DNA of 64,000 nt from DASXUX01 sp036504595 (GCA_036504595.1 DASXUX010000067.1:186001-250000), one strand, 5' to 3'. Counted from the first letter of the stretch, positions 53,187 to 62,865 are shown. The notes: generated by a model from the letters alone, not told the origin. Numbers and translations are program-made.

Positions 53187-54446
53187 TCAAGCGCCGGGGA
53201 TGAGTTCGATTTGCGGCAGTGGCATGACTAACCGGCCCCCCGACGCAATGAACTGCTGCTCTCTCTGGACGATGAAATCGCGGAAGTGCCAGGGGAAAAC
53301 AAGGAAGTAGTCCGGCTTCTGGGATCGGGCGACTTCCTCGGAGACAATGGGGATATGCGTTCCGGGCGTCACGCAGCCGTGCTTCTCCTCGTTAACGTCA
53401 GCGATACATGCAATATCCTTCGGGGTAAACCCACAGAACTGCAGAACCACATTGCCTTTGGTGGACGCGCCGTAGCCCAGGAGGCGGCGGCCTTCGCGCT
53501 GGGTTCGGCGTACGAAATCCTGAAGTGCTTCGCGCTGTTTCCAAACCCGTTCCTTGAACGCGAGTTCTGGCGACAGCGTATGAAATCCCTTGTCCACCTC
53601 GTCCTTAAGCATTTTCGCGACGCCGGCTGAATCGACCCGATACGGCGATCCCTTCTTTGCGGCAGCGACTCTGATGCTGCCGCCGTTCACGCTGTTCACT
53701 TCAACGTCCAGGATATCAAACCCCACGCGGCGCGCCATCCAGGCGATCTGCCGGAGCGAGTAGAATTCTAGGTGCTCATGACAGATCGAGTCGTAGGCGT
53801 TGGCGGCGATCATTGCGGGAAGATAGCTCTGCTCAAACACCCATATTCCATCATCCGCAAGCACGTCGTGGATCTGCTGCATGAATGCCATCGGGGCATC
53901 CAGATCGTAGAACATCGCGATCGACGTAATGACGCGCGCTTTACGCTTGCCTGTTTCGCGCTGCAGCGTCTGGGCGTTGAAGAAGTCGGAAATCAACTGA
54001 ATGTCTTGTGGGTAGTACTTGTGGAATTTGTGGCCCGCCGGATCAACGCCCACCCGATTCAATCCGGGAGTAGCATAGGCCTTCAAGAGCGTGCCATCGT
54101 TGCTGCCGATGTCCACGACCAGATCGCCGTTTGAAAGAGATACCAGTGACTCGATCCTTTTCACGATCGAAGAAAGGTGGTCCACCATTGAGCGGTTCAA
54201 TGCCGAGCGGTAACCGTAGTGTTCTCCGTACAGCTCACTCAAATCGTAGGAGTGCCGCAACTGAACCAGTCCGCAGGCGTCAGGATTGCCCTGCTCATTG
54301 CATTTTACCAGCTCAAGCGGACCGGCGGTGAGTTTCTGAGAAGCGCTGCGCGGGAAAGTCCCCGTTAGAACCTGGTCACCCAAGTTCAGGATTGAGGCTA
54401 GTTCACTGTTACCGCAAATCCGGCAACGTTCGATGGCTCGATGCAT
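53187..54446 (-). CDS. Sugar C-methyltransferase (TylCIII/NovU-type)
   Basis: The 419-residue protein has an N-terminal zinc-binding cluster (CRICGN, with further cysteines near residues 50-58), a SAM-binding domain (VVDIGSNDGTLL), the family stretch EQSYLPAMIAANAYDSICHE and a C-terminal domain with LGYGASTKGNVVLQF. These are Methyltransf_13/23/14 features of NDP-4-ketohexose C-3-methyltransferases, which make branched-chain deoxysugars. It follows the GT2 gene by 3 bp and so belongs to the same operon. Confidence 0.92.
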   Translation of the reverse strand: MHRAIERCRICGNSELASILNLGDQVLTGTFPRSASQKLTAGPLELVKCNEQGNPDACGLVQLRHSYDLSELYGEHYGYRSALNRSMVDHLSSIVKRIESLVSLSNGDLVVDIGSNDGTLLKAYATPGLNRVGVDPAGHKFHKYYPQDIQLISDFFNAQTLQRETGKRKARVITSIAMFYDLDAPMAFMQQIHDVLADDGIWVFEQSYLPAMIAANAYDSICHEHLEFYSLRQIAWMARRVGFDILDVEVNSVNGGSIRVAAAKKGSPYRVDSAGVAKMLKDEVDKGFHTLSPELAFKERVWKQREALQDFVRRTQREGRRLLGYGASTKGNVVLQFCGFTPKDIACIADVNEEKHGCVTPGTHIPIVSEEVARSQKPDYFLVFPWHFRDFIVQREQQFIASGGRLVMPLPQIELIPGA

Positions 54447-54449
54447 GGA

Positions 54450-55169
54450 TCAAATCCTTCCTCGAAACGAAAGGCCCAGTGTGGCCCAACTGTATTTCAG
54501 GAACACTTTCAAAAAACGGCTGTTGCCCTGGCCCGCCAAGCGGCGGCCATTAACCGCAGGGAATTGCAGAATATGGATCTTCTGATGCTGTAAATAATAG
54601 AGCAAGCGGATGAAGTAATCCCCGTAACCGAAAAAAACCCGGTCGTAGTTGACGCCGCCCATGACGCGGCGGTGAACGGCGAAGAATCCGTAAAGGTTAT
54701 CCGTGATCTGTCCGCCTGTTACAACGCGGACATAAACGTTGAACACCCAGCTCAAGAGGTGCCGGCTGCGAGGTTCCATCAGTCCTCCGTAGAGGAACCG
54801 CGAACCCATAACCATGTCGTAGTGCTTCATCGATTCGACCATAAAGGGGAGGTATTTGGGCTGGTGATTGAAGTCGGTATCCATGACTACCAGGACATCT
54901 CCGGTCGCGTCTTCAAGCCCACGGCGAATGGATTTGGCAAACCCTTTATCTTCAGTACGAACCACGAGTTTCACCGATTGACGGTCCTTGAATGTTTCGC
55001 GGACGAGTTCGGCGGTGCCGTCGGGGCTGTTGTCGTCCACAACCAGAACTTCGAGGTCATGACCCTCCAAAGCCGACCGGATAGCTTCAATCAATGCGAC
55101 AATGTTGCCGCGCTCATTGTATGTCGGGAGTATCACCGTAACTCTCGTCGAGGCTGTGATTTCGGACAT
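54450..55169 (-). CDS. Family 2 glycosyltransferase (dolichol-phosphate mannosyltransferase-like)
   Basis: The 239-residue protein has VILPTYNERGNI, LVVDDNSPDGT, a metal-binding VMDTDFNHQP and LYGFFAVHR, all typical of polyprenyl-phosphate-hexose synthases. It has no clear membrane tail, so it would work at the membrane surface on nucleotide sugar and lipid phosphate. It is the first gene of the minus-strand glycan operon. The ATG at 55169 is chosen by family alignment; an in-frame upstream ATG at 55262 would add a tail of no recognised fold. Confidence 0.87.
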   Translation of the reverse strand: MSEITASTRVTVILPTYNERGNIVALIEAIRSALEGHDLEVLVVDDNSPDGTAELVRETFKDRQSVKLVVRTEDKGFAKSIRRGLEDATGDVLVVMDTDFNHQPKYLPFMVESMKHYDMVMGSRFLYGGLMEPRSRHLLSWVFNVYVRVVTGGQITDNLYGFFAVHRRVMGGVNYDRVFFGYGDYFIRLLYYLQHQKIHILQFPAVNGRRLAGQGNSRFLKVFLKYSWATLGLSFRGRI

Positions 55170-55458
55170 CGGCTTGACGATCACTCCTCTTTGCTTCGTC
55201 ACGATGAAACCGGCGGCCTGCAATCGAACGTTGCATGAAAACTGGGAAGCGCGATTAAACACCCCGAGTGGTCTAATTCAAGCGGATTTCCACTCCCGTC
55301 GGCGGGGCCATCAGGGTTCTAATCGGGTGACCCAATATCTATTTTCAGTCGGCAGCAGGACTGGATGAAAGCCGAAGCTGGAGGTGAATATTGTGTTCCG
55401 CGATTGAGCACGCCTGCTTGCGAACCTTAACGCTAAACATTAAACGTGAAACGTCTGT

Positions 55459-57006
55459 TCATTCCGCGGCCGACGGCCGGAAACGTTCCGCAACACGCTC
55501 GACGCCGCCGCGCGGGCCGTCAACACGCTTAAAGCCGGTCTCAGGCGCCCAGCCCGTTTTCGACGGATAGGGATAAAGAGGCATGTCTATCTCGGTCTTT
55601 CCATTCGCGACCCGCTGTCCGTGGATCATGTCCGGAACGACGCCTTTCTCACGCCAGTTGGCTACAAGGTCCAGCATGTTCGGCAGCCGGCTTATTCCCG
55701 GGCCGGGGCCGTGGCTCATTCCCGGAATGATGTAGAGCCTCACGAACTCCTGGGCTTTTTCAATGGAGCCGCAACGTTCGGCCACGCGTTCATAATAGTC
55801 CAGCGATGCGTGGTATGGCACGCAGGAGTCGGCGGAACCGGAAATCATGAGCAGCTTGCCGCCGCGCTTTTCGAACCGGCTCAGGTCGGGATTTTCCGCG
55901 TTAAGATACGGGCCGAGCGCCGCGGTATAGGTGTCGATGTCCTTTCCGAAATCGATCGTCATCAGATCCTTGCCCGCGCCGAACACCCATTTGAAGAGAT
56001 AAAGGTTGCCACGCGCGATACCAAAGGAACTGCCGATGGGAATGCCGCAGAAGATGCGTTCGCCCGTGACGGCATGCTTCGGGCCATCGAACAATTTCCA
56101 AAGGGCCTCCGCCTGCGCGTCTGTCAGAGTCTGATCCTTCTCTCGCGCAAGCTTGATGACCGCGTCGATGTCCTTCTTGACGCATCGCGGATCGGAGACA
56201 AGTTTGCCGGCGGTCTGAGGAATTTCGCGGGCAGCCATGTATTCGTTGCCGGCGAGGATGATGTTCTTCTGCTGGGAATCGGTGAACGGACACTTGCGGA
56301 GAATCTGGTCGTTCCACAGAAAATAAGCGTGCAGCGGAGTGCGGCAGTGCGCAGGAATGTTTGCGACAATGCCATCGTAGTCTTCCGGAAACCGTTGCGC
56401 TTCCTGAAGAGCCTGCTGGCCCCCCGTCGAGCCGCCATTGAAATACGAAAACTCCGGTTCCTTCCCGTAGTACGCCTTGACGATCTGTTTTGCGGTCACC
56501 GTCATCAGGTGCGTTGCGCGGAACCCGAAATCCTTCCAGACCTCCGGATTTCCGTTCCCGGAATCGGCGTTCGGCGCCGTGCCCATGTCCGTTGTTGCGG
56601 CAACATAGTTGCCGCAAAGCGGCCCGGCCAGAGTGCCGGGGCTGATGCCGCCGGCTGATCCGCCGTTGCCAAGTCCGATCAAGCGGCCGTTCCATTTCCC
56701 CGCATCGGGCAGCCAGACTTCGACATGGATGTTGGAGCCTTTTGCCGGGTTGAGGACGACCTTCACGATGGTCCGTGGCGGAAGGTTCTTCAATGCGGCT
56801 GCTTTGGGCACTGCCATCGTCGGGGAGTCGCCGTGCTCCACGAACTCAACCTTCCCTCCGTCGATCTTCAGTTCCCTGAGAACCGCCAGCCCGTCCTTTT
56901 CCTCCGGCGCGGCGGCCGACGCCGTCCCCGCCGCGATGATTCCAAAAAGAACGCACATGCACAATCTGCGCGCGAAGGCATGCTCGCTTGGTCCGTGCCT
57001 CATCAT
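55459..57006 (-). CDS. Secreted tannase/feruloyl esterase-family protein
   Basis: The 515-residue protein has a signal peptide (LCMCVLFGIIAAGTASA) and the tannase-family alpha/beta-hydrolase layout: WNGRLIGLGNGGSAGG, the nucleophile in FNGGSTGGQQALQEAQRF, an acid in ISGSADSCVPY and a His in IPGMSHG. The family cleaves gallate or ferulate esters of plant phenolics, so this adds de-esterification of plant polymers to the polysaccharide genes. AAAGGTGAA precedes two adjacent ATGs at 57006 and 57003. It is divergent from the CE1 esterase with 208 bp between. Confidence 0.9.
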   Translation of the reverse strand: MMRHGPSEHAFARRLCMCVLFGIIAAGTASAAAPEEKDGLAVLRELKIDGGKVEFVEHGDSPTMAVPKAAALKNLPPRTIVKVVLNPAKGSNIHVEVWLPDAGKWNGRLIGLGNGGSAGGISPGTLAGPLCGNYVAATTDMGTAPNADSGNGNPEVWKDFGFRATHLMTVTAKQIVKAYYGKEPEFSYFNGGSTGGQQALQEAQRFPEDYDGIVANIPAHCRTPLHAYFLWNDQILRKCPFTDSQQKNIILAGNEYMAAREIPQTAGKLVSDPRCVKKDIDAVIKLAREKDQTLTDAQAEALWKLFDGPKHAVTGERIFCGIPIGSSFGIARGNLYLFKWVFGAGKDLMTIDFGKDIDTYTAALGPYLNAENPDLSRFEKRGGKLLMISGSADSCVPYHASLDYYERVAERCGSIEKAQEFVRLYIIPGMSHGPGPGISRLPNMLDLVANWREKGVVPDMIHGQRVANGKTEIDMPLYPYPSKTGWAPETGFKRVDGPRGGVERVAERFRPSAAE

Positions 57007-57214
57007 TTCACCTTTCGAGTCCGCGTTCTCAAAACGGAGTGTACTTGTGAGTGGTCCTTCTGCAAAGAAGTTGCGTGCTGGTGATCGAACTCGGCAGACA
57101 ACGGGGACAGGAAGAAACCATCTTGACCGGAGAAAAAGGCGGGTGACGATACGGCCATGGGCCGCATAGTAGCGTGATGTGCGCGTCCTCGTCTGCGAGC
57201 ATCGGAGAAATCGC

Positions 57215-58117
57215 GTGTTGGCTCGATTGAAGCGTTCACTTCAAATTCTACTAAGTGGCTGGTTGGCGCTCGTGCTGTTCGGATCTCAAAGTCTCGCCGA
57301 AGAAGCGAAGCGCGTTCCTTATCGACCCATAAAGCTTAACTCGGACGATGTTCCGGCGTTTTCCGATCCTCCTTCGGGCTTTGACGCCAAGCGCGAAGGT
57401 ATTGCGCACGGCGAACTGGCGATGATCGCCTATGAATCGAAGTCGGTTGGAACCACCCGCAAGATGCAGGTGTACACGCCTCCTGCCTACTCCAAGGACA
57501 AGAGGTATCCGGTGCTGTATCTCCTGCACGGCATCGGCGGCGACGAGACGGAGTGGCAGCGCTTCGCCCAACCGAATGTCATTCTCGACAACCTGATCGC
57601 CGAGGAAAAAGCCACGCCGATGATCGTGGTGATGCCAAACGGCCGGGCGCAGAAGAACGACCGGGCGGAAGGCAATGTTTTCGCTGCCGCGCCCGCGTTC
57701 GCTGCGTTTGAGCAGGATTTGTTGAAGGACGTGATTCCTGCTATCGAATCCCGCTACTCCGTTCAAGCCGGTCGTGAACACAGAGCGCTTGCTGGCCTAT
57801 CAATGGGCGGCGGCCAGTCCCTCAACTTTGGTTTGACGAACCTCGACACGTTCGCCTGGGTGGGTGCGTTCTCGGCGGCGCCGAATACCAAACCCGCGAA
57901 GGACCTCGTCTCAGATCTTGCGGCCGCCAAGGCCAGGCTCAAGTTGCTCTGGCTTTCCTGCGGAAAAAAGGACGACTTGATCTGGGTCAGCCAGGGAGTT
58001 CATGCCTATCTTCGGGACAACAACGTCCCGCATGTCTGGCATATCGACGGCCATGCCCACGATCCTGCAACGTGGAAAAGCAATCTCTATCTTTTTTCGC
58101 AGCGCATCTTTCGCTGA
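57215..58117 (+). CDS. Secreted CE1-type esterase (enterochelin esterase-like fold)
   Basis: The 300-residue protein has a signal peptide (LKRSLQILLSGWLALVLFGS), a lid stretch and the CE1/esterase-D core: YPVLYLLHGIGGDETEW, the nucleophile in ALAGLSMGGGQS, and a His in HIDGHAHDPATW. CE1 members remove acetyl or feruloyl groups from xylan and related glycans. The GTG at 57215 has GGAG seven bases upstream and starts the signal peptide more naturally than the GTG at 57179. Confidence 0.87.
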   Translation: MLARLKRSLQILLSGWLALVLFGSQSLAEEAKRVPYRPIKLNSDDVPAFSDPPSGFDAKREGIAHGELAMIAYESKSVGTTRKMQVYTPPAYSKDKRYPVLYLLHGIGGDETEWQRFAQPNVILDNLIAEEKATPMIVVMPNGRAQKNDRAEGNVFAAAPAFAAFEQDLLKDVIPAIESRYSVQAGREHRALAGLSMGGGQSLNFGLTNLDTFAWVGAFSAAPNTKPAKDLVSDLAAAKARLKLLWLSCGKKDDLIWVSQGVHAYLRDNNVPHVWHIDGHAHDPATWKSNLYLFSQRIFR

Positions 58118-58345
58118 CAGTGCTGGTTCACAACGAGAACGGGCCAGGCAGCGCACTCCGTCTGACGCAAACGTTGACGGCGTCGCGAACCTCCAGAATT
58201 CACAGCACTTCGCCAGCCGATTCCTCTCCTGACTCCCACCACTTTTCCGTAGGCCATAGCGCGAACATGCAGTCCTCTACGTGAGTCAACGAACGTAGCT
58301 GGATGCAACACGCGGTACAGGCCGGCCGAGGAGAGACAAAGCGCT

Positions 58346-61300
58346 ATGACTTTCCGCACGAGACTATCTGTGTCCGCACTGTTGCTGGTCACGGTCGCCC
58401 TCGCCTGCGCCGCATTCTGGCGCGCGGCGAAGCCGGCGGCGGTGCCGACTGCGGTGGCGCCGGCGTCCCTGCCGGCCGGTGTGGTTCCGGTGCCGCCCGT
58501 CATCGCCTCAAAACCTCGTCTAGAGATACCCGCCAATGCGCCTGCGGAGATGAAGGCCTTTGCGGATTGGACGGAGAAGTACCTTAACGCACCAGAGGAA
58601 CTTCGCGCGCCGCTGCTGGGCGAAGGACAGAAACTGGCCGCCACGCGCCGTGAGGCTATGGCGCGCTTGATCAAATCCGATCCGGCCGCGGCGTTGAAAC
58701 TGGCGGCATCGGCGTGCTGGCGCCGCGAACTACCTCCGCAAATCGCCGAGCAGTTTGAGGAACCCATCAGCGGCTTGGGCACGCTGGGCACGTTTATCAC
58801 TTGCGAGAACGGCGGCTGCCAGCACGAAGAACATGACCATCACGCAGGCGAGCCAAGTACCACGCGCACGGCCATCATCGGCGGAAAAACGTATCACGCG
58901 TTTGTGTTTGGAAACCGGCAGAATCAGTGGCGCAGCGAAGAAACTCCGCTGCAGGGCGTCGCGGTCGATCACTGCCTGGCTCTGGAGCAAGCAACAGCGG
59001 AGCGGACGGTTGCGGCTTCGTCGCGAAGTCTTTCGGGATGGACCACGGGCCCCAAGACGCTGCTCTACATCCGCGTGAACTTCCCCGACAACCTGACCGA
59101 ACCGCAGACGCAGGCGGATGCACAAACGATGATGGCCACGGTCAACACGTGGTATCAACAGGTTTCCTACGGCGCCACCTCGATCACGTCCACGGTCACA
59201 CCGCTCCTGACGCTGCCCCAGACGCAGGCAACCTACGCGTCCCTCGCCAATGGCCTTTCGCAGCTTCTGGACGATTCGCGCGTCACGGCGGCGGCGGCAG
59301 GCTACAACTACCTCAGCTACGATCTCGACATCACGCGTTACAACGGAGCGCCGGGAACGTTCTCCGGACAAGGGTACGTCGGCTCGCGCGGAATCTGGTT
59401 GCGGCAGTCCACCGCGGGCGTGGCCGCGCACGAGATCGGACACAACTACGGTCTGTGGCACGCCAACTATTGGAACACGTCCGACGGCACGGTGATCGGC
59501 GCCGGTACGAACTTGGAATACGGCGATACGTTCGACACGATGGGCACGGCTACGGCTGCGGAGTATCAGTTCAACGCCTGCGAAAAGTACCTGCTTGGGT
59601 GGCTGCCGGCGTCGAACGTCACCGGCGTCGCCAGCAGCGGGACGTACCGCATTTATCCGTACGATCAGACACTGAGCAGCAATCCATTCGCGCTCAAGAT
59701 CACCAAGGATGCCGATCGCGAGTACTGGATCAGCACGCGCTCGCTGTTCCCCGGCAATGCCTGGCAGTGCAACGGCGTGGAAGTGCACTGGGATCCCTGG
59801 ACCAACAGCAACGGCGGCACGCAGTTGCTCGACACCACGCCCGGCAGCACCAGCGGTCGCACCGATTCCGCGTTGGTGATCGGACGCACGCTGGCCGACT
59901 CGGCGGCCGGGATCTACATCACGCCGGTCGCGGAAACGAGCACGACCCCGCCGGCCATCGACGTCGTCGTCAATATCGGTTCGTTCCCCGGAAACGTGCC
60001 CCCAACCGTCAGCGTCACGGCCAGCACCACGCAGGCGCTCAGTGGCGTGGCGGTGAACTTCACCGCCACGGCCAGCGACGCCAATGGCGATGCCCTGGCT
60101 TACTACTGGGATTTCGGCGACAACACGTTCGGCTGCAACGCGGCTAGCGCCAGCAAGACGTTCACCACCGGCGGCACGTTCAATGTCACCTGCACGGTCT
60201 CCGACATGAAGGGCGGCAGCGCCAGCGCATCGGTCGCGGTTGCGGTCACGCAACAGGCTCCGCCCAACGACAATTTCGTCAATCGCATCGTCTTGAGCGG
60301 TTCATCCGTTTACACCACCGGCAGCAACGTGCTGGCAACCAAAGAAAGCGGCGAGCCCAATCACGGCGGCAGTGCTGGCGGCGCGTCGGTGTGGTGGAGC
60401 TGGACCGCGCCAGCTTCCGGCACCGTGACGATCTCCACTGCCGGCAGCAACTTCGATACGCTGCTGGGCGTCTACACTGGCACGTCTGTTTCCGCTCTGA
60501 CAAAAATCGCCGGCAACGATGACTTCGGCAGCCTGTACACCAGCCAGGTCACTTTCAGCGCGGTGGCCGGAACGACCTACCAGATCGCGGTCGATGGCTA
60601 CGCCGCCGCCAGCGGCAACATCTGCCTGTCCATCCAGCAGGGCTCAGCCAACGCCGCGCCCACGGTTGCGCAAGCGGCCTCGGCCACGCCCAATCCTGTC
60701 AGCGGAAGCACGGCCGGCCTGAGCGTGCTGGGCGCCGACGACGGCGGCGAGGCAAACCTGACTTACACGTGGGCGGCAACCGGTACGCCGCCGGCTGCCG
60801 TGACCTTCAGCGTCAACGGCACGAACGCCGCCAAGAACTGCACGGCGAGCTTCAGCGCGAGCGGCAGCTACACTTTGCAGGCGACTCTTCGCGATGCGGG
60901 CGGGCTGAGCACCACCAGCAGCGTTACGGTCTCCGTCTCGCAGACGCTCACGACGCTGGGCCTGACGCCGTCCAGCGCGTCAGTGGCGATCGGCGCAACG
61001 CAGCAGTTCAGCGCGGCCGGCCTGGACCAGTTCGGCAAATCGATGGCGGCGCAACCGGCGCTCACGTGGGCCGTCAGTGGCGGCGGAACGATCTCAACGA
61101 GCGGCCTGTTCACGGCTGGAGCGACCGGGGGCGGCCCGTATACCGTCTCGGCCGCGTCGGGCAGCATCCAGGCCACGGCTAGCGTGACGGTCACCGACCC
61201 GCCGCGCCTGGCGTCCGTCTCGCTCACACCGAGCAGCGCAAACGTGGCCGCCGGCGGCACGCAGCAATTCTCGGCCACCGCGCTGGACCAGTTCGGACAG

Positions 61301-62191
61301 ACGCTGCAGCCACAGCCGGCGCTGACCTGGAGCGTGAATGGCGGGGGCAGCATCTCCAGCGGCGGCCTGTTCACCGCGGGCTTGACCGCAGGCGGTCCCT
61401 TCACCGTCTCGGCGAGCAACGGAGCGGTGAGCGGCACGGCCAGCGCGACGGTTGTCTCCGCCAGCGGCACCGGGTTGCTTGGCGACTACTACAACAACAT
61501 GGATTTCACTGCTTGGGCGCTGACGCGCGTCGATTCGACGGTGAATTTCAACTGGGGCACGGGCACGCCCAGTCCGGCGATCGCGCCAAAGACGTACAGC
61601 GTGCGCTGGAGCGGGCAGGTGTTGCCGCAGTTCAGCGAGACGTATACATTCTCAGTTTACAGCAGCGACGGCGCCCGGCTCTGGGTCAACGGCGTGCTGC
61701 TGATCGATAAATGGGTGAAGCAATCCGTGACGGAGTGGAGCGGCAGCATTGCGCTGAGCGCCGGCGTGAAGTATTCGATCAAGCTCGAGTATTTCAAAAA
61801 CCTCAATAAGGCGGCCGCCATCCTGCGCTGGAGCAGTGCGTCCACGCCCAAAGCTGTCATCCCGCAGAGCCAGCTCTTTCCGGCGCCGGCAGCCTTCCCG
61901 GCCGGCGGAGGCGACGCTCTGGCCGTGGCCAGCTTCGGGCTTTCGCCGAATCCCGCGATCGCCGGCCGCGACGTGACGGGCATCGCCGCCGGTTCAAGCG
62001 ACGCCCTGAGCTACACGTGGGATTTCGGGGACGGCACGACAGCTCAGGGCGCTGTGGTTACTCACCGTTACGCGGCGCCAGGAGTATACTCCGTTTCGTT
62101 GACCATCAGCGACGGCGCGCAGAGCCTGACGCAGTCGGCGAGTTTGGAAGTGCTCAAGCGCGCCGGGAGGCACAAACGGATGGGTCATTAG
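58346..62191 (+). CDS. Giant secreted metzincin (M11/M6-like) with PKD, Big2 and PA14 domains
   Basis: The 1,281-residue protein has a signal peptide or anchor (ALLLVTVALACAAF), a His/Cys-rich stretch (CENGGCQHEEHDHH, about 152-165), and a zinc protease domain with HEIGHNYGLWH (about 361), the metzincin HExxHxxGxxH motif. A PKD domain (about 555-640), a C2-like jelly roll, and two Big2-like repeats (LTPSSASVAIGATQQF and LTPSSANVAAGGTQQF) follow. A PA14 domain (about 1045-1175; YTFSVYSSDGARLWVNG) and a final PKD domain end the protein. It should be a surface-bound protease with carbohydrate-binding modules. A GC-rich palindrome lies in frame near 58453-58480. The stop codon falls in a GTCATTAG repeat. 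Confidence 0.9.
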   Translation: MTFRTRLSVSALLLVTVALACAAFWRAAKPAAVPTAVAPASLPAGVVPVPPVIASKPRLEIPANAPAEMKAFADWTEKYLNAPEELRAPLLGEGQKLAATRREAMARLIKSDPAAALKLAASACWRRELPPQIAEQFEEPISGLGTLGTFITCENGGCQHEEHDHHAGEPSTTRTAIIGGKTYHAFVFGNRQNQWRSEETPLQGVAVDHCLALEQATAERTVAASSRSLSGWTTGPKTLLYIRVNFPDNLTEPQTQADAQTMMATVNTWYQQVSYGATSITSTVTPLLTLPQTQATYASLANGLSQLLDDSRVTAAAAGYNYLSYDLDITRYNGAPGTFSGQGYVGSRGIWLRQSTAGVAAHEIGHNYGLWHANYWNTSDGTVIGAGTNLEYGDTFDTMGTATAAEYQFNACEKYLLGWLPASNVTGVASSGTYRIYPYDQTLSSNPFALKITKDADREYWISTRSLFPGNAWQCNGVEVHWDPWTNSNGGTQLLDTTPGSTSGRTDSALVIGRTLADSAAGIYITPVAETSTTPPAIDVVVNIGSFPGNVPPTVSVTASTTQALSGVAVNFTATASDANGDALAYYWDFGDNTFGCNAASASKTFTTGGTFNVTCTVSDMKGGSASASVAVAVTQQAPPNDNFVNRIVLSGSSVYTTGSNVLATKESGEPNHGGSAGGASVWWSWTAPASGTVTISTAGSNFDTLLGVYTGTSVSALTKIAGNDDFGSLYTSQVTFSAVAGTTYQIAVDGYAAASGNICLSIQQGSANAAPTVAQAASATPNPVSGSTAGLSVLGADDGGEANLTYTWAATGTPPAAVTFSVNGTNAAKNCTASFSASGSYTLQATLRDAGGLSTTSSVTVSVSQTLTTLGLTPSSASVAIGATQQFSAAGLDQFGKSMAAQPALTWAVSGGGTISTSGLFTAGATGGGPYTVSAASGSIQATASVTVTDPPRLASVSLTPSSANVAAGGTQQFSATALDQFGQTLQPQPALTWSVNGGGSISSGGLFTAGLTAGGPFTVSASNGAVSGTASATVVSASGTGLLGDYYNNMDFTAWALTRVDSTVNFNWGTGTPSPAIAPKTYSVRWSGQVLPQFSETYTFSVYSSDGARLWVNGVLLIDKWVKQSVTEWSGSIALSAGVKYSIKLEYFKNLNKAAAILRWSSASTPKAVIPQSQLFPAPAAFPAGGGDALAVASFGLSPNPAIAGRDVTGIAAGSSDALSYTWDFGDGTTAQGAVVTHRYAAPGVYSVSLTISDGAQSLTQSASLEVLKRAGRHKRMGH
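58453..58480. repeat. In-frame GC-rich palindrome within the metzincin gene
   Basis: GGTGGCGCCGGCGTCCCTGC followed by CGGCCGGT is a single copy of the palindrome family seen at 26348, 28285 and 35445. It encodes VAPASLPAG just after the signal peptide. Confidence 0.7.
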
Positions 62192-62260
62192 TCATTAGTC
62201 ATTGGTCATTAGTCACTAACTGCGGCAGAGCGCTTGCGCAATGACCAATGACCAATGACT
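62184..62260. repeat. Inverted repeat of GTCATTAGTCATTGG-type units
   Basis: GTCATTAGTCATTAGTCATT units (62184-62217) face AATGACCAATGACCAATGAC (62240-62259). The unit includes the metzincin stop codon, and the hairpin lies between it and the converging thioredoxin-like gene. It may act as a bidirectional terminator. Confidence 0.75.
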
Positions 62261-62263
62261 CCG

Positions 62264-62803
62264 TTACCACTCACCACCCTTGCGCTGGCCCTGGTATTTT
62301 TCACTGAACGCGGCCAGCAGTTTCAGTAGTTCGCCTTCATCGGCCAGATTCTCCGTCCTGGCCACGGCCTCTCCATCGGGCCCGCACAAGACCAGCGTGC
62401 CGGGCCGCGCATTGTACTTCTTGAACAACTCAGCGTTCGCGATGTCCTGGCCCGCGGCGGCAAAGCGCACCAGGCCGAGGGCAAACATCTCATGGCGGGC
62501 GCGGGAACTGTCATGCATGGCTGCGGGCGCCAAATGGCCGGGGTGGCTCTTACAGAGCGTGTCGATCTCTTTCGGGTTGGCCCGCAGCAGGGCTTTCTGG
62601 ACCTCGGCGCTGCAGAAGAAGATCACGTAGGGCTTTGCGGCGCTGCGAGCCGCGGAGCTGACTTGTTCGGGCTCTGCCCAGTAAACTTTGACGGCTTGCG
62701 CGGAACCCGCGCTGGTACTGACTGCGCATCACCCCGAGCCAGAGGCGGCGTATGCCACGCTGGGGAGTAGTGCAAGAAGAGTAAGGAGCAGTGGCATGCG
62801 CAT
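62264..62803 (-). CDS. Secreted thioredoxin-fold-like protein interrupted by an in-frame TGA at codon 25
   Basis: ATG at 62803, preceded by GGAGGG, starts a clean signal peptide (PLLLTLLALLPSVAYAASGS). Codon 25 (62729-62731) is TGA, after which the same frame continues with protein-like sequence (VKVYWAEPEQVSSAARSAAK, YVIFFCSAEVQKALL, ELFKKYNARPGTLVLCGPDG) to 62264, 179 amino acids if read through. The C-terminal part has the pattern of small thioredoxin-fold proteins. A GCGCGG/CCGCGC hairpin with a GTT loop lies 16 nt after the TGA. The gene is either broken by a point mutation or read through at TGA. A strict annotation would take only 62264-62626 or call it a pseudogene. Confidence 0.55.
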
Positions 62804-62836
62804 TGAAATCCCTCCATGTCATTTGAGCTTTGAAAG

Positions 62837-62865
62837 GCGCCCGCGGCGTTACTGGCCGCGGGCGC
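62837..62865. terminator. GC-rich hairpin between the two minus-strand genes
   Basis: GCGCCCGCGG at 62837-62846 pairs perfectly with CCGCGGGCGC at 62856-62865. On the minus strand it is followed by CTTTC, a weak T-run. It lies downstream of the repeat-rich surface gene and upstream of the thioredoxin-fold-like gene, so it probably terminates the former. Confidence 0.55.
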
